DNA of 64,000 nt from Phymorhynchus buccinoides (GCA_017654935.2 CM065684.1:60384286-60448285), one strand, 5' to 3'; counted from the first letter of the stretch, positions 32,333 through 49,849 are shown. Numbers and translations are program-made. Notes: generated by a model from the letters alone, not told the origin.

Positions 32333-33061
32333 TACTTGAATATTTTACTTGGTGAAAGCTTCACAAAATCACTACAGTTTTTAACTGTTTGTAGATCCTT
32401 AATTATTTGTACATGTATCCACCTATGTATGCATGCATATGTACTGTTAAACTTTGGTTTAATATCTGAGCTATTGTCATCCAGTTCAGTACAATCATTG
32501 AAACATCGACTTAAAAAAATAATCCATGAACTCAGCATTCATTTTGGTGAAATGTTTGTTGGCCAAATGTTTTGCAGAAAAAAAGCAAGTGTTGATGTAC
32601 TTTTTCAACTGTATGGTCAGAATGCGATGTTGCCTGATTCAGTAATGATTGTCATGGCAGTATGACCGACGACACTGGACATACTCTTTCCTTGACATGG
32701 TTGTCTGTGGCAGTGATAAAAAAACCTCAAAGTTATGGAGCATAATTTTGAATGAACGCCCACATAATAATCATCAAAAATACCGAAAAATATCAACATT
32801 CTCAAAGAGGCATATTTATCTACATATTTTATATATTCACTCATCTTCAAAATTTCTATAATGTCCATTCTTGTATTATTCGTTTTCAAACTAATTCACT
32901 GTAATCAAAGAGCCGAAACTCTTTTTTGTTTCGCATTTTTCTCAAAACGACAGATCTCGAATATCAAGCTTCAACTTGATTATGAAATCAAAACTAGGAA
33001 ATACATTCCAGTTCTTTCCTTTCTTTACAACCATAAAAATAGTTCCCCCAGCTTCTCGAAG

Positions 33062-33312
33062 TTCTGTGGTTGTAGCTTCCTCTAATCTGCCACTCTCTTT
33101 GACTCTGCCTTTTCCCTTTGCCTACTGTCATCTACTATCTTTCTGACTTATTGGCCCGTTCTCCTGCCTTTTTTTCCGAATAACTTTTCTCCTTTGAGCT
33201 CCCCTGAAATCAGAATGTGTCGGCTGTACGCAGTAGGGAGACCAGTGAAAACTGAAAACATACATACTTTACCCATTATGGCCTTTTGGCCTGGGAATGC
33301 AGAAGAAGAAGA
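33062..33312 (+). mobile_element. GAA-tailed interspersed repeat, 3' variant 2
   Basis: It shares the 5' blocks CTTCCTCTAATCTGCCACTC and TGCCTTTTCCCTTTGCCTAC with variant 1 but ends AATCAGAATGTGTCGGCTG, CCATTATGGCC, GGGAATGCAGAAGAAGAAG. Confidence 0.8.
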
Positions 33313-34160
33313 TGGCCCCAGAGTTCATTTTTCAATTAAAAAAGAAACCAACCGAGTATAGAAATACTTTCTATGAGTGAATAAACATGATCTAAATATA
33401 CTTATAATCCTATTTTGAAGGCTTAAACTACCCAAACATATTCAGTTTCATGGAGCTTCAGCCGCTTTTCAACCTAAATCAAATTTCTCAATGTCATACC
33501 TGTTTGTTATACCTTATAGACGTACAGTCTCGGTTTGTGTAGAAACACCATTATACCTGTGCCATCTTTGTCATGCACTACCCCATTTCTTTTTCCAATA
33601 AACTGTCATTTGCACTCACTCCTCTGCACTTCTGATCCACTCTTTTTCCCAAATGCTGCAATTTGTTTTTTATAGTCTCCCATCATTTGTGATATTATAT
33701 TCTACCATTCCACCTAGCTAGTCACACATTTCAAATGTTTACTGATGTGAATTGAATTGTGGAGAAGTTTCAGTGTGTATTGACTTTCGAGGTTTATTAC
33801 CAGTGTTGTAAGGTTCGCTGTTGTGTCCCTTGCCTGTGTGTGTGTGTGTGTGAAAGTTTTACCCCTTGTTCGGACCTGATGCTTTTTATATTTATTTGAG
33901 AGTTTAACGTTGTTGCCCTTTTTGCCAATTTTATAATGTATCGGTGGTCGTGTTGGAGTTGGGAAAGTTTCTTCTTTTTTCTTTATTGTTAGTATTTTTT
34001 AGTTGAAAATTTATGTCAGTTCTATTTTTCCTTTAAAACCGAAATTAAAAAAGAAAAGTGTATAAGAATGTGTGTGTTTGTGCCAGTGTGTGTTGGTGTG
34101 TGTGTGTGTGTGTAAGAGAGAGAGGGAGACAGACAGATCATGAAACAGAGAGAAATCTTG
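33313..34160. other. No gene recognised
   Basis: AT-rich sequence with short (GT)n tracts at 33836-33851 and 34094-34112. Nothing coding-like was seen. Confidence 0.5.
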
Positions 34161-34167
34161 AAGACCT

Positions 34168-34468
34168 ACTGTATTTTACGGACAGTGGCAATGGCTTTTT
34201 TTTCCAAGACCGAGACACCTGCACCTTATAATATGACTAGTAATTTAGTAAGCACGTACAGTGGAGTCTCCCTTAAAAAGACCTTCAAAAATTCTCCAAA
34301 ATGAGGTCTTTAAGGGAGGGGTCTTATAAGGGAGGTAATTTTAATACTGGGAGTCATAATAGGTCTTATAAGGGAGTTCCACTGTATTACACAAAATCTG
34401 ATTTTTGTGTAAAGTTTGGGGGGTGTTCTTTATAATCAAGTGCGCCTTATAGTCTGAAAATTACGGTA
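34168..34468. mobile_element. MITE family F with nested family E
   Basis: TACTGTATTTTACGGAC at the left is the imperfect inverse of GTCTGAAAATTACGGTA at the right. The family E MITE at 34257-34385 interrupts it, dating F as older than E here. Confidence 0.8.
34257..34385. mobile_element. MITE family E, nested copy
   Basis: TACAGTGGAGTCTCCCTTAA and AGGGAGTTCCACTGTA bound 129 bp homologous to 25637-25815. Confidence 0.8.
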
Positions 34469-34734
34469 TTTAAAACTAGGTAAAGACTAACATGTGACTA
34501 TTGCCGGAAGTGGCATGTGCATGTGCGACATACTCATCCTCATCCTGACCCGAACAAAAAGCCAAGCGCACCAGCTCCTCCTGAATCAAAATGTGCTGGC
34601 TGAAGGAAGCTAAGAGACCGGGAAATGTAAGACTGAAACATAAAACTGAGGTTCAGTGTGTGAATGCATGCACAAGATCTTGCACACACACGTTAAAGCC
34701 CATTCCACTATTCGATAGGAGTAGGCCGTGTTGT

Positions 34735-35240
34735 GCCGGTGGGATGGATGACACAAACTCACACAGCATGCAAAAATGGCTGGCGCTATACTAGCGGTGA
34801 CACACTCCTGGTGGGATGGATGACACGAACTCACGTAACATGCAAAAATGGGTGGCACTGTACTAGCAGCGATGCGCTCTGGTGGGATGGATGACACGAA
34901 CTCACATAGCATGCAAAAATGGGTGGCACTGTACTAGCGGTGACACACTCTCCTGGTGGGATGGATGACACGAACTCATAGCATGCAAAAATGGGTGGCA
35001 CTGTACTAGAGCAACGTGCTCTGGTGGGATGGATGACACGAACTCATAGCATGCAAAAATGGGTGGCACTGTACTAGAGCAACGTGCTCTGGTGGGATGG
35101 ATGACACGAACTCACATAGCATGCAAAAATGGGTGGCACTGTACTAGCAGCGATGCGCTCTGGTGGGATGGATGACACGAACTCACATAGCATGCAAAAA
35201 TGGGTGGCACTGTACTAGCAGCGATGCGCTCTCCTGGTAG
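34735..35240 (+). repeat. 60-90-bp minisatellite derived from a SINE tail
   Basis: About seven units contain GGTGGGATGGATGACACGAA, CTCA(CATA)GCATGCAAAAATGG and TGGCACTGTACTAGC, with variable linkers. The last unit runs into GCGCTCTCCTGGTAGGAGC and CGCCCAAATTTCC, homologous to the SINE tail at 47340-47405. Confidence 0.9.
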
Positions 35241-35400
35241 GAGCCGCCCAAATTTCCAATATAAAAACAAACTACTTCTTCGTCTTCAGCGTTCGATGTA
35301 GCTGGCAGCGTCAGACTTTCAAATTGGTCGCCATGATTAAAAACATGTAGTCAAACCTCAGTATTCCCACCACCCTTCAGACTGGCCCACACAGTCCGTA

Positions 35401-35801
35401 ATAGGAATTGTTCGGAGATAATTAAGGGGAGTAATTTCATGGTGTGGGAGTGATCTTGCCTAATTCAATCGGTCAAACAGGGGAAGCTATTCTACCATCA
35501 GGTAGATCTCCAACTCTCGCCTCGTGTGTTTGAGTAGACTTGCATCACTTAGAACACTGTGCGTCATTCTAAATTTGATGTATTTTATATTTTTAGGTCA
35601 CATTTTGCAAATTCTGTCGGTTTGCGGATACTGGCCACCCCTCATTTTTGTAAAAAAAATGTTTGCAAGTCGCTGACTCGCATCCTACGGTTTCAAGCTT
35701 CGCCGCCATTGTTGCTATGGTTTTGACCGAGTAAGTTGAGGTAATTAACTCTAATTATTATGAAGTGCTCTCCCCTATGTTTTTCCGAAAATCATCTATT
35801 G
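35401..35801 (+). mobile_element. MITE family B, copy
   Basis: ATAGGAATTGTTCGGAGATA to AAAATCATCTATTG. Full length, without an attached hairpin element. Confidence 0.8.
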
Positions 35802-36209
35802 CGAGATGGTCATTTACATTATACTGGAGACTTGTCTAGTAATAACTAAATTGAGAGGAGACAGACTCAAACTGATCTGATTAGCGGGATGTCAGCGATA
35901 TCGGGGAGTCTGTTATGATGGATTCAACTGTACAGGCATGGGAATTGTCCGCGAATTTGCGGATTTCCGCGAAAATGTTTTTGAAATTGTTACTAAATAC
36001 TTCGTTTTTGTTACTAAATACTTCAATTGGGGGGCTTTTGAGAGTTTTTTGTCTCTGACAATTCCCATGCCTGACTGTACTTCATCCGCAATAGCCACGG
36101 CCTATCACAGGTCTTTCTGTCTTTATCCCGCGCAGTAAATTTCTTTGAACCCCGATACATGTCAGTAATTGCCCGTTATGGCAGGTGGATGTTATTGGAA
36201 GAAGCAGAA

Positions 36210-36557
36210 TAATAATATATAATATTTATAGAGTGCATTTCTTGCTACGCGAGTCAATGTGCTTTCAACCATCTTTCATATTAACCCAACAGTACACTAT
36301 TTATAAAGCGCCAAAATCAGAATAAATAAATAACACACACACACAAAATACAACCATGGTTGTTGTGGGGTGGAGGGTAATACTGACAGTTTAAGCAAGA
36401 GATCTACAGAAGAGAAGGCTTTTTGAAAGAGGTAGGTCTTGATTTGAGATTTAAAAGAAGAAAGAGTAGGCTGATTACGGAGGTCTTCAGGGAGGGAGTT
36501 CCAGATGGCAGGTACTCTGAAACTGAAGGCTCTCTCACCAACAGGCTGTGTACACAT
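36210..36557 (-). pseudogene. LINE reverse transcriptase C-terminal end and 3' tail
   Basis: The minus-strand reading has GERAFSFRVPAIWNSLPEDL followed by SFKSQIKTYLFQKAF. This is the typical C-terminal signature of non-LTR retrotransposon ORF2. The downstream sequence includes CTCTATAAATATTATATAT, a LINE-like 3' end. It is a 5'-truncated insertion without the RT core. Confidence 0.8.
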
Positions 36558-37765
36558 TTACACACAACTTCCGTACATAAACCTATCCGCAATTTGCAAC
36601 CAAAAAATCTGAAAGTAAGAAATATGGAGTGTGCATACACATGCGGAAAACCTATCTGCATTCATCCCATCCGCTTCTTTCTTACTTTCTTCTACCTTAT
36701 TTGTGGATGGGATATGAGCATGAGTTTCGTATATGTGCACGTTCCCTCAATACAACAGCTATCAACAACTTCATCCCCACCCATGTATAACTTCAGCCAA
36801 ATAATTTCGCCCGCCACATCAACAGGAAAAAAATATTCTCCTTTTTATATGTTTATTTATTCCAAAATGCAGCCCGCTTGGGTGATAATCTTTTAGCACC
36901 CTTGTTATAACTCATTTACAATGTTTAATGACATAAATTAACATTAGAAAAACGATATGCCATTAAAACAAATGTGACAGTGCATGGGAAAAACAGACAT
37001 AATGGAATTTTTGCATAAATTGAGATTTTAATTTGTCATCGTGGAGCAAAGATTCCTTGTTAATACACAGAAAACCAAATTGAGTTATCTTGTTTAGTTT
37101 TTATTTTATAATTATTTGAAGTTTGGCATTCAAAATAGAACATTTGCAGAAATGGGCATAAAAGATACAATTTTGCCTCTTTGTTTCTATTGACTTGATT
37201 TAGAAAACAATCAAATAAACAAAGAAATCAATCACAATTGTCTTTCATGTTGTGGATACTGGTAGAAAATAGACATAAATATGCATTAATAGAACATCGA
37301 TATTTTTGGGGGTTGTTGACTATTTTTGGCTTTTGCTCAAAACATTCTCAGCGACTTATGTAGGTTTTTCCCATGCACCATCACAAATGTTCAACGCAAT
37401 GGTTATCCCAACAATTAATGTAAACTAGTTAATCTCTCAACGGTAAGCCCTAATATGCATAATAATAATGTAATAATATTATTAATAATGCATAATAATA
37501 ATGTTATGATAATGCATAATAAACCATAATATACATCATAATAATGCATCACAACGGTAAGCCATAACATACAAAACTATTTAATCTCTCAACAGTACTC
37601 CACAATATATCATATGTACATAATTACAAATATGTCTTCCTTTGTTTGAGCCCAAATTATACAAGCTTCACAAAAAGCTAAGGACCATTCCTATAATGAA
37701 TATTTTTTTAAAATACAAGAAAACTAACAACAAAAGTCGAACCTTTTCAGATTTCCTTTCATTAT
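36558..37765. other. No gene recognised
   Basis: AT-rich DNA with a cluster of AATAATG words at 37455-37550. No conserved coding signal. Confidence 0.5.
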
Positions 37766-37769
37766 GCAG

Positions 37770-38162
37770 TATTCCCACAGTGGGTGGATGCATCGTGCCT
37801 CCATTCGGGGAGCTGGATGACCTCACCCTCCACAAGTCTCTCCCCGTGGGGATACCCGGGGGGTCTTTTGTATAAATAGTCCCCCCACCTTCCGGAAATT
37901 CTTTGCACGAAACTTCCTCTAATCTATCTCTATGACTCTGCCTTTTCCTTTTCTTATTGTCATCTACTATTTTTCTGACTTACTGGCCCATTCTCCTGCC
38001 TCTTTTCCAAAACAAATTTTCCGAATGATTTTCTCCTTTGAACTCCTCCGAAATCAAAATGTGTCGGCTGCATGCAGCGGGGAGACCAGAGAACACTGAA
38101 AACCAGACCCATATGCACCTCACCCATTATGGCCATATGGCCTGGGAACGCAGAAGAACAAT
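37770..38162 (+). mobile_element. GAA-tailed interspersed repeat, longest 5' end, variant 2
   Basis: It extends upstream through GGGGAGCTGGATGACCTCAC and CCCCGTGGGGATACCCGG, then the shared core, then ATCAAAATGTGTCGGCTG, GGGAACGCAGAAGAAC. Confidence 0.8.
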
Positions 38163-38301
38163 AATTTAGATTATGTAGTGTCTCAAACATTGCTTTATGA
38201 TGTACATGTATTAGCAGCGAATGAGATGAAGACTCTTTCAGTTTCAGCGGCGAGTGCTTGTCCTATTGCCTTCATATACTGCTTATTTCCCCATAATTTC
38301 A

Positions 38302-38580
38302 GTGTAGAGTGGCACAGTGGTAGCGCGTTTGCTTCATGTCAAGTAAACCCGAGTTCGAACCTGGGTACAGGGGATTTTTCCTCTCATTTTGCACCAGGCC
38401 TTTCGGTCTGAATGTGGAGTCTTTCGGTTGAGACGATAAACCGAGGTCCTGTGTGCCCATGTACTTAGCACACGTTAAACCCAGTAGCAACGAAAAAGTT
38501 GTAATTTGGTCAAAATTTGTCCCCCCCCCCTCTCCTTTCTCATCAGTCATACAAAAATCACATGCCAAAATAATGTTAAA
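38302..38580 (+). mobile_element. tRNA-derived SINE, copy 2
   Basis: A box TGGCACAGTGG and B box GAGTTCGAACC. The body has GAGACGATAAACCGAGGTCC and TTAGCACACGTTAAACCC, then a C-run. It lacks the GCAGCCCGAATTTCACA tail. Confidence 0.85.
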
Positions 38581-38599
38581 AAAAATATAATTACACACC

Positions 38600-39320
38600 A
38601 ATAAGAAAACAGAATGGTCCTTAACTTTTTGTGAATTCTGTAAGAAAAAAATAATGAAATATATTCACCTCTATTGTATAAGTTGTACATATTTGCCTGT
38701 AAATAAAGTTAGCTCAGTACCGTAATAAAATATATTTACAAATAAACCGTTGCCCTCTGGGGTTGTCCCATTTGATAACAATTCCATATTTACCTATGAA
38801 ACCCGCAATTAAAGAAAATTATTTATGAACATGCATAGCAATAAAGTTGATGCTATTCAAAATGAAACATTTCTAACCAGTAAACATGAAAAAACCCCAT
38901 TCCTAACGTTATCATAAACTGGGTTTAACAAATAAGGCCATGAATTTGATTTTTTTTTTAAACACACACAAAACTCATCACAGACTAAGTCTCCAGAGTA
39001 ACATGGACAAAAATTGAGCAATGTTTAGAAAATGTACCAGAAAACCAACAGAAATTAGCTTATTTTCAAAACTATTCACAACACTGGTTAGTCAGTTAGT
39101 CTATTATAGTCCCGTCAACAGCTATGGTCATCTCAGGACTGTCACCGCATAAAGTTCTACCACGCATAACAAAACACAAATCCATGAATATTAACAACGT
39201 ACAAAAACCTGAAAACATAAAAAAATATAGTACAATTCATAACATGACGCTTCCATCATTGTACCCTATAGCACATAATTCCAGACAGTGCTGGAAACGT
39301 AAGCCATTCCGCTCTACCTA
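38600..39320. other. No gene recognised
   Basis: AT-rich sequence between a SINE and a family B MITE. No structure noted. Confidence 0.5.
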
Positions 39321-39735
39321 ATAGGAATTGTTCGGAAATAATTAAGGGGAGTAATTTCATGGTGTGTAGGAGTCATCTTGCCTAATTCAATCGGTCAAAC
39401 AGGGGAAGTTACTCTGCCATCAGGTAAATCCCCAGCCCTCGTTTCTTGTGTTTGAGGAGACACACAGCATGTAGAACGCAGTGCGTCATTGTGAAATTGA
39501 TGTAATTTATATTTTTACGTCACAGTTTGCAAGTTCTATCACTTTGTAGCAACTGGTCACCCCTTATTTTTCCACAAATTGTTTGCAAGTCGCTGATTCG
39601 TATCCTGCAGTTTCAAGCTTCGACGCCATTGTTGCATTGTCGCTATGATATTTGACCAAGTAGTGGAGGTAAACAACTCTAATTTTCACCAAGTGCTCTC
39701 CCCAAGCTTTTTTCTCTCCAAAAATCGTCTATTGG
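39321..39735 (+). mobile_element. MITE family B, copy
   Basis: ATAGGAATTGTTCGGAAATA to AAAATCGTCTATTG, full length. Confidence 0.8.
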
Positions 39736-40027
39736 CAGGTAAACATCTTAACCGCTCTGACAGTGACACCTTCCTTATTTCATTCTTTAATGTTAAATTG
39801 CAAGTGTCTACATCCAACAGTTTTCGGACTACGGCTAATCATTTTCAAACCAGTGATTACTTCTTTGGTGGAGGTTGGCAAGGCTCAAAATGATTCTCAC
39901 TGCATTTCTTGGGTGATGCTAATGAAGAAAGTATATTTTGGCTGTAGGGGTCTACATCCAACGGTCTTTGAACTATGGCTAATGGGTTTTGGACAAACAG
40001 AAAGACAAACATGACTAAAAATTTTTA

Positions 40028-40501
40028 TTAACTCTTTCTATACTAACCTGCGCTCTCGTCGCAGGGTATGCGCACAACGCCTCGTTACTAAGGTAACAGG
40101 ATATCGCATGTGAACTTTAAAAATTCATAGTTCATAGGTTAACAGTCATGCGTGCTTCAAAGTGGCTCAGAGGGCTACTACTACATTTCATTCATGCCTC
40201 TCGACACTGATTGGCTGGCTGTAAGCTATTTTGGGACCTTAAAATTATATTTTCGCTATTATGAGTGTGCCTGGCTTGACAAAACATGCATTTATTTTAA
40301 AATATCACAAATCAAAACTAATCAAGTGGATGCTTTGAAACTGTGTTAGGTGTTAGTACTGTATATTGTGTACATATTGCCAAAATGTCACGTTTGTATC
40401 TGTTACCATTATTTAGAAAATAATTTTTTGGCAACCTATGCAAATCGGCCAGTACAGAACGCTTGCAAAGGGAAGCAACTGGCCAGCATGGAATGAGTTA
40501 A
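40028..40501. mobile_element. Candidate MITE (TTAACTC ends)
   Basis: TTAACTCTTTCTATACTAAC at the left is the imperfect inverse of GCCAGCATGGAATGAGTTAA at the right, about 474 bp apart. Confidence 0.55.
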
Positions 40502-41295
40502 GTATCGTAGATAACATATTTACAAACAAATCTCATAAAAGAATATCCATCTTGGCGAAGATATTTCCCCCCACTTAATTTGTAAATCATTAAGCATCAA
40601 ACGTGTTAAGTACAAAATTCGATGGCTTAAAGTCAAAAGGGACTAGATAGTCCACTGACTTATTATTGATGTTTTTGCAAAAACTAAGAACTTGTATTAA
40701 AAAAGACAGCAAATAATATAAAATGGGGATTATGCTTTTTATATTTCTGCAGTCTTTTTTTAAACAAGTTATTAGTTTTCACAATATGTTCAATAATACG
40801 TCGATGGGCTATCTAAAGATAGTCCGTTTTGACTCCAAGCCATCGAAATACGAGTTGGTTGAGAAAGAGGCATGGAAAAATGTTTCAACCACTTTTAGTT
40901 AGTGTTCGCATCTGACCAACTACCCTAAACAGCTTTACCTCCCCACTAGAATTATCAGAGCACACTAAATAAACAACTTTGTTGTGGATGCTTTCAATTT
41001 TTGAAATGTTGTCATTCCTCATATAGATCTACTATGCTATTACTAATAGAACGATAAACAAAAATTCAGATTGTATGGATAGACTTCTTGTACATTAAGT
41101 TTTCTCTGAATTCAGAGAATTCTCTGAAAATTACCTTGCCTGACCTCTCATAATAATGTAATGTGATAGGCCATTGTGAGACAGTGGAGAGGAAAAACAC
41201 CAAAATATAAACCCATGCACACTCATGTCTTGTTCACGCATCACCCCGAAAAATGGAATGTCTACTTTTCAATATTAAGGTATGTGCATTGGACC

Positions 41296-41520
41296 TTCCC
41301 TTGACTGCCAGAGAAAATTAAAGAAAAAAACATTGGGCAAATCATGCCACGAAAAAGACAACTGATAGAGACAATCTGGCAAAAATGGTCAGGGGATATT
41401 ACTCTCTTGACTGTGTTAGAGCAAAAGCCAGCATATCAGGGTTATTCCTCTTCACCTGATGACGTCATCAGTGATGTCATCAGGTCAGTACATAATAGGT
41501 TGGTGGCAGTCAAGGGGCTA
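41296..41520. mobile_element. Candidate MITE with central CRE-like palindrome
   Basis: Ends CCCTTGACTGCCA and TGGCAGTCAAGGGG. The interior has CCTGATGACGTCATCAG followed by TGATGTCATCAGG. A degraded family E copy follows at about 41520-41590. Confidence 0.6.
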
Positions 41521-42119
41521 AGACTCCACCTCCCTATTAAGACCTTTTCTGGCTGATTTTTTAAGGTCTTATAGGGAGGTTCTGCTCTGGTAAAAAAAAC
41601 CAAATCACACACATATGAACATCACCATCATAAAGAGATAATTATTTCTAGAAGCAACACACACACACACACACACAGAGAGAAAGAAACACACATTCTC
41701 TCGCTCTCTCTCTCTTTCTGTCATTGAATCTCTCAAACACAGCCTATTATAGTATTAAGGTTTTTCTCCATTACATTTCTGTTCTGTCCAATCATCCCCA
41801 CTTCCTTGCAGCCTGTGAGACAGTCGATACAGGAAGATACACATAGTCATACCCCGGTACTCTAGGTATCCCTCTCTCTCTTACACACAAATGCTGACTC
41901 TGTCTCTCTCACACACACAATCCTTCTCTCTCTCTCTTATGTTCTATTGTCGAATGCAAATGAAAATATAGTTCTTAGAGTTTGTAAATAAGTGTATAAG
42001 GCATAGTCAGGCAAAATGCTCTCCAAGCACTTCAGTAAAGTCTTGTTATTACATGTATGTCATAATTTTGTCAATGTGAATTCCATTTGTATGGGCCTGT
42101 GGCCAAACAAATTAAATTA

Positions 42120-42181
42120 TTTCAGACTTCAGACTCTCTCTCTCTCTCTCTCACACACACACTCACATTGAGTCTTCTCTG

Positions 42182-42240
<59 letters not shown>
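42120..42240 (+). repeat. (CT)n(CA)n microsatellites
   Basis: Alternating (CT)n and (CA)n tracts directly before the hAT-like element; similar tracts occur at 41660-41720 and 41870-41940. Confidence 0.9.
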
Positions 42241-42243
<3 letters not shown>

Positions 42244-42262
42244 AGTGTCTCTCTTTCTCTGC

Positions 42263-43274
42263 AGACCTGTTTACCCTCAAATCGCATACCTGTAATATCT
42301 CAGACAAAATTCTGTATTTCACCAAAAATTTCTGTAATTTTTATACTCGCAATACTCGGCAACTTTTCAGTCACAGGCTTGCTAATCATGCACACCACAA
42401 CGACATGGAGCTACTTAACACAATAATTAATAACAACTGATATTTTATTACACTTTTTCTTACCTGCTGCCTGAACCAGAAGACACCATTCTGTTGCTTG
42501 CTATTCAGCTTCTAGGCACTCAGTTTAAAGTCTTTTTTCATGCTTGATTGTTGGATTTTGGATCACTTTAACATCTGGCAGTGGGAATTGTTTGGGAAAA
42601 AAGTTATATTTACACACATAAATCATCCTACATTGCACACAGTTATTGTGAGTACGTCAGCCACAGTCAATGGAACGTTCATTTTCACTAGAGTTTCCGT
42701 CATCATTGCTTCAGCTCTAACCACGGCCAAGTCATCAACCTCCTTCTCAGTGTTCTTCTTCTCAGCTTTAAAAAACGACGTCATCTTGTGCGAAGTTGCT
42801 GCGTCTTTCTTTGAAGCAACGTACATCTGGTGCTTTTTCGATGCGCAGTGCGATTCAATGTCATACTGACCCGAATGCGCGATGGAAAAGTCCCTGCTAC
42901 AGTACACGCAACAGGCGTACTCGTCACTGAGTACTGATCGCTGGATTCCAGGTACTTTCAAGTACGCATCGCGAAACTTTTGCACAAGTTTTCCAACTTT
43001 TGGAGCTTTGGAAGAGCCGGTATTGCCTTTCGGCGCGAGTCTCTTTGCTGGAGCCGCCATATTGACTTTAACAAAGTGAAAGACGCATGCGCGCGGAAAC
43101 CGAAAATGTCTTCTTACCGCATTCGACAAAAACCACAGCAGACGAAACTTCGCGACTCGCGATTTTCATGTTTAGAATTTTGTTTTTCCGTAATGTATTT
43201 TTTTAACCGTAATTTCCATAATTTCGGGTTTTTCCCGTAATAATTACGGCAAAATCGTAAGGGTAAACAGGTCT
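42263..43274 (-). mobile_element. Non-autonomous hAT-like element with BED-finger ORF, copy 2
   Basis: Inverted ends AGACCTGTTTACCCTC and AGGGTAAACAGGTCT are nearly the same as those at 22400-23055. Flanks TTCTCTGC and GTCTCTGT suggest a degraded 8-bp duplication. Confidence 0.8.
42623..43129 (-). pseudogene. BED-finger N-terminal fragment of a hAT-like transposase
   Basis: A 168-codon ORF with YLKVPGIQRSVLSDEYACCV, then C-x2-C...H-x4-H in YCSRDFSIAHSG...IESHCASKKH, then a Lys/Glu-rich segment. It aligns with the ORF at 22601-23041 through LKVPGI, DE-A-C-YC and DF-I-H. There is no catalytic domain. Confidence 0.7.
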
Positions 43275-43279
43275 GTCTC

Positions 43280-43550
43280 TGTCTCTCACATTGAGTCTCT
43301 CTCTCACACACACATATCAAATCTCTCTCTCTCTCTCACACCCACACACACACATTGAGTCTCTCTCCATCTCTCTCTGACTCTTCTCACACAAACACAC
43401 ACTGACTCCTCTCTCTCTCTCTCTATCTCTCTCTCTCACACCCACCCACACACACACATTGAGTCTCTCTCCATCTCTCTCTCTCTGACTCTTCTCACAC
43501 AAACACACACTGACTCCCCTCTCTCTCTCTCTCTCTCTCATACACACACA
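43280..43550 (+). repeat. (CT)n/(CA)n tracts, duplicated block
   Basis: A block containing CACATTGAGTCTCTCTCCAT and ACACAAACACACACTGACTC is present twice (about 43352-43415 and 43458-43520) within CT/CA microsatellite DNA, in the NUDT22 3' flank. Confidence 0.85.
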
Positions 43551-43572
43551 TTCCCACAGAAACAGGATCTTC

Positions 43573-48445
<4,873 letters not shown>

Positions 48446-49155
48446 CCTGTAACCTGTAACATGCCAGTGTTACATATCATTACAGCATCCAAAAAAACAT
48501 TAACTATTGAGTAACTTTTGAGCATCCATCCTGTAACCTATACTACTACACCAATATTTGATTTTCACAAATGTTGTTACACTACAGTATCACAACACAA
48601 TTTTAGATGTGGGCCAGGATTTATGTGTACTGCATACCAAAAATAAAGTGCTAAAGTAAAATTAACCTTAGAAAAAGGGCATGCATGCAAAGGGGACGTT
48701 TATCAACACAAGCTGTTCAAAGGTGCACATAGACTGATAGAGTCCTTCCGGTCAAATTTTCCAGTTGCTTTGTAAAGTTGTTGTTGTTGTTTATTTGACG
48801 GTTTCAGGTTCGGGTTAGGAATAAGGTTAGGGTCAGTTTGAACTTTATAGGTAGGCCTAAAAGATACAAATTCTAAAACTTTCGAGTTGCAACACAAATT
48901 TGACTCAAAACTTAAAAACTAAAATTAGCTTACTTATACGCTGCAATAATATAATTGATAAAACAATAATAATAAAAATACACTAAGGTCAGGTCAGGTC
49001 AGGTATTTTGGACGACCTGGCCTTGCAGCCTCTCAATGCGTCCTTCCTTTTGGTTAGTGTTTGGCAATTGCTGTGGCAGTTTTTAGCATCCAATGATCCA
49101 TATTCATATTGATGCACTAATCTGAGTAATCATGAACGTACTTTAACAGGGCAAT

Positions 49156-49555
49156 GTCAAGATGTGCCACCCCCCCCTACCTATCTCGGTGAATTCTATT
49201 TTTCCGTTATTGCCTTTCTTACCATACATGATACATAAAGGTGTATTTTAGGAACATTTTGAACTAATAACCTTTTTGGAATACTAACCCTAACCCTAAC
49301 CCTAGCCCTAACCCTAACCCTACCCCCCACCCTATAAGACGGAAAAACGCAACGAACCACAACTGTGACAAATCACGGTGTACTGCAGTACATAGTGGGG
49401 GGTAGGGTTAGGTTTAGGGCTAGGGTTAGGGTTAGTATTCCAAAAAGGTGATTAGCTGAATATGTTCCTAAAATACAGCTTTATGTATGGTAAGAAAGGC
49501 AAAAACGGAAAAATAGAATTAACCGAGAAATGCAGGGGGGGTGGCACATCTTGAC
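49156..49555. mobile_element. Long-inverted-repeat MITE with telomere-like inner arms
   Basis: GTCAAGATGTGCCACCCCCC and its inverse bound about 400 bp. Each arm of about 160 bp ends internally with (CCCTAA)n-type words at 49284-49318, and the inverse (TTAGGG)n-type words at 49399-49434. The loop is about 75 bp. Confidence 0.8.
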
Positions 49556-49849
49556 CTTTACCGAAAAAAAGTTTTTTTCTAATAAAAAAAAAAAATATTA
49601 GTTCTGCTGTACCTGATTAGGATTTTAAGTTCACTGTTACGGGTTTATTTCGTTAGGTTCGTATTGAATAATTACATTTACAATCAATAATAATTCATAA
49701 AACAATAAAACCAATAATAATAATAATAATAATACAATAATAACACAACAATAATACCAATAATACATACTTTTTGTCCAAGTACAGGCAGCGCTGACTG
49801 AACAAAATAAAACTGATAATTTGACACTGAAAATTGAACGAACTCAACT

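Noticed and set aside
49284..49434. Telomere or chromosome-fusion scar
   Set aside because: The TTAGGG-type words are short, degenerate and lie symmetrically inside a MITE.
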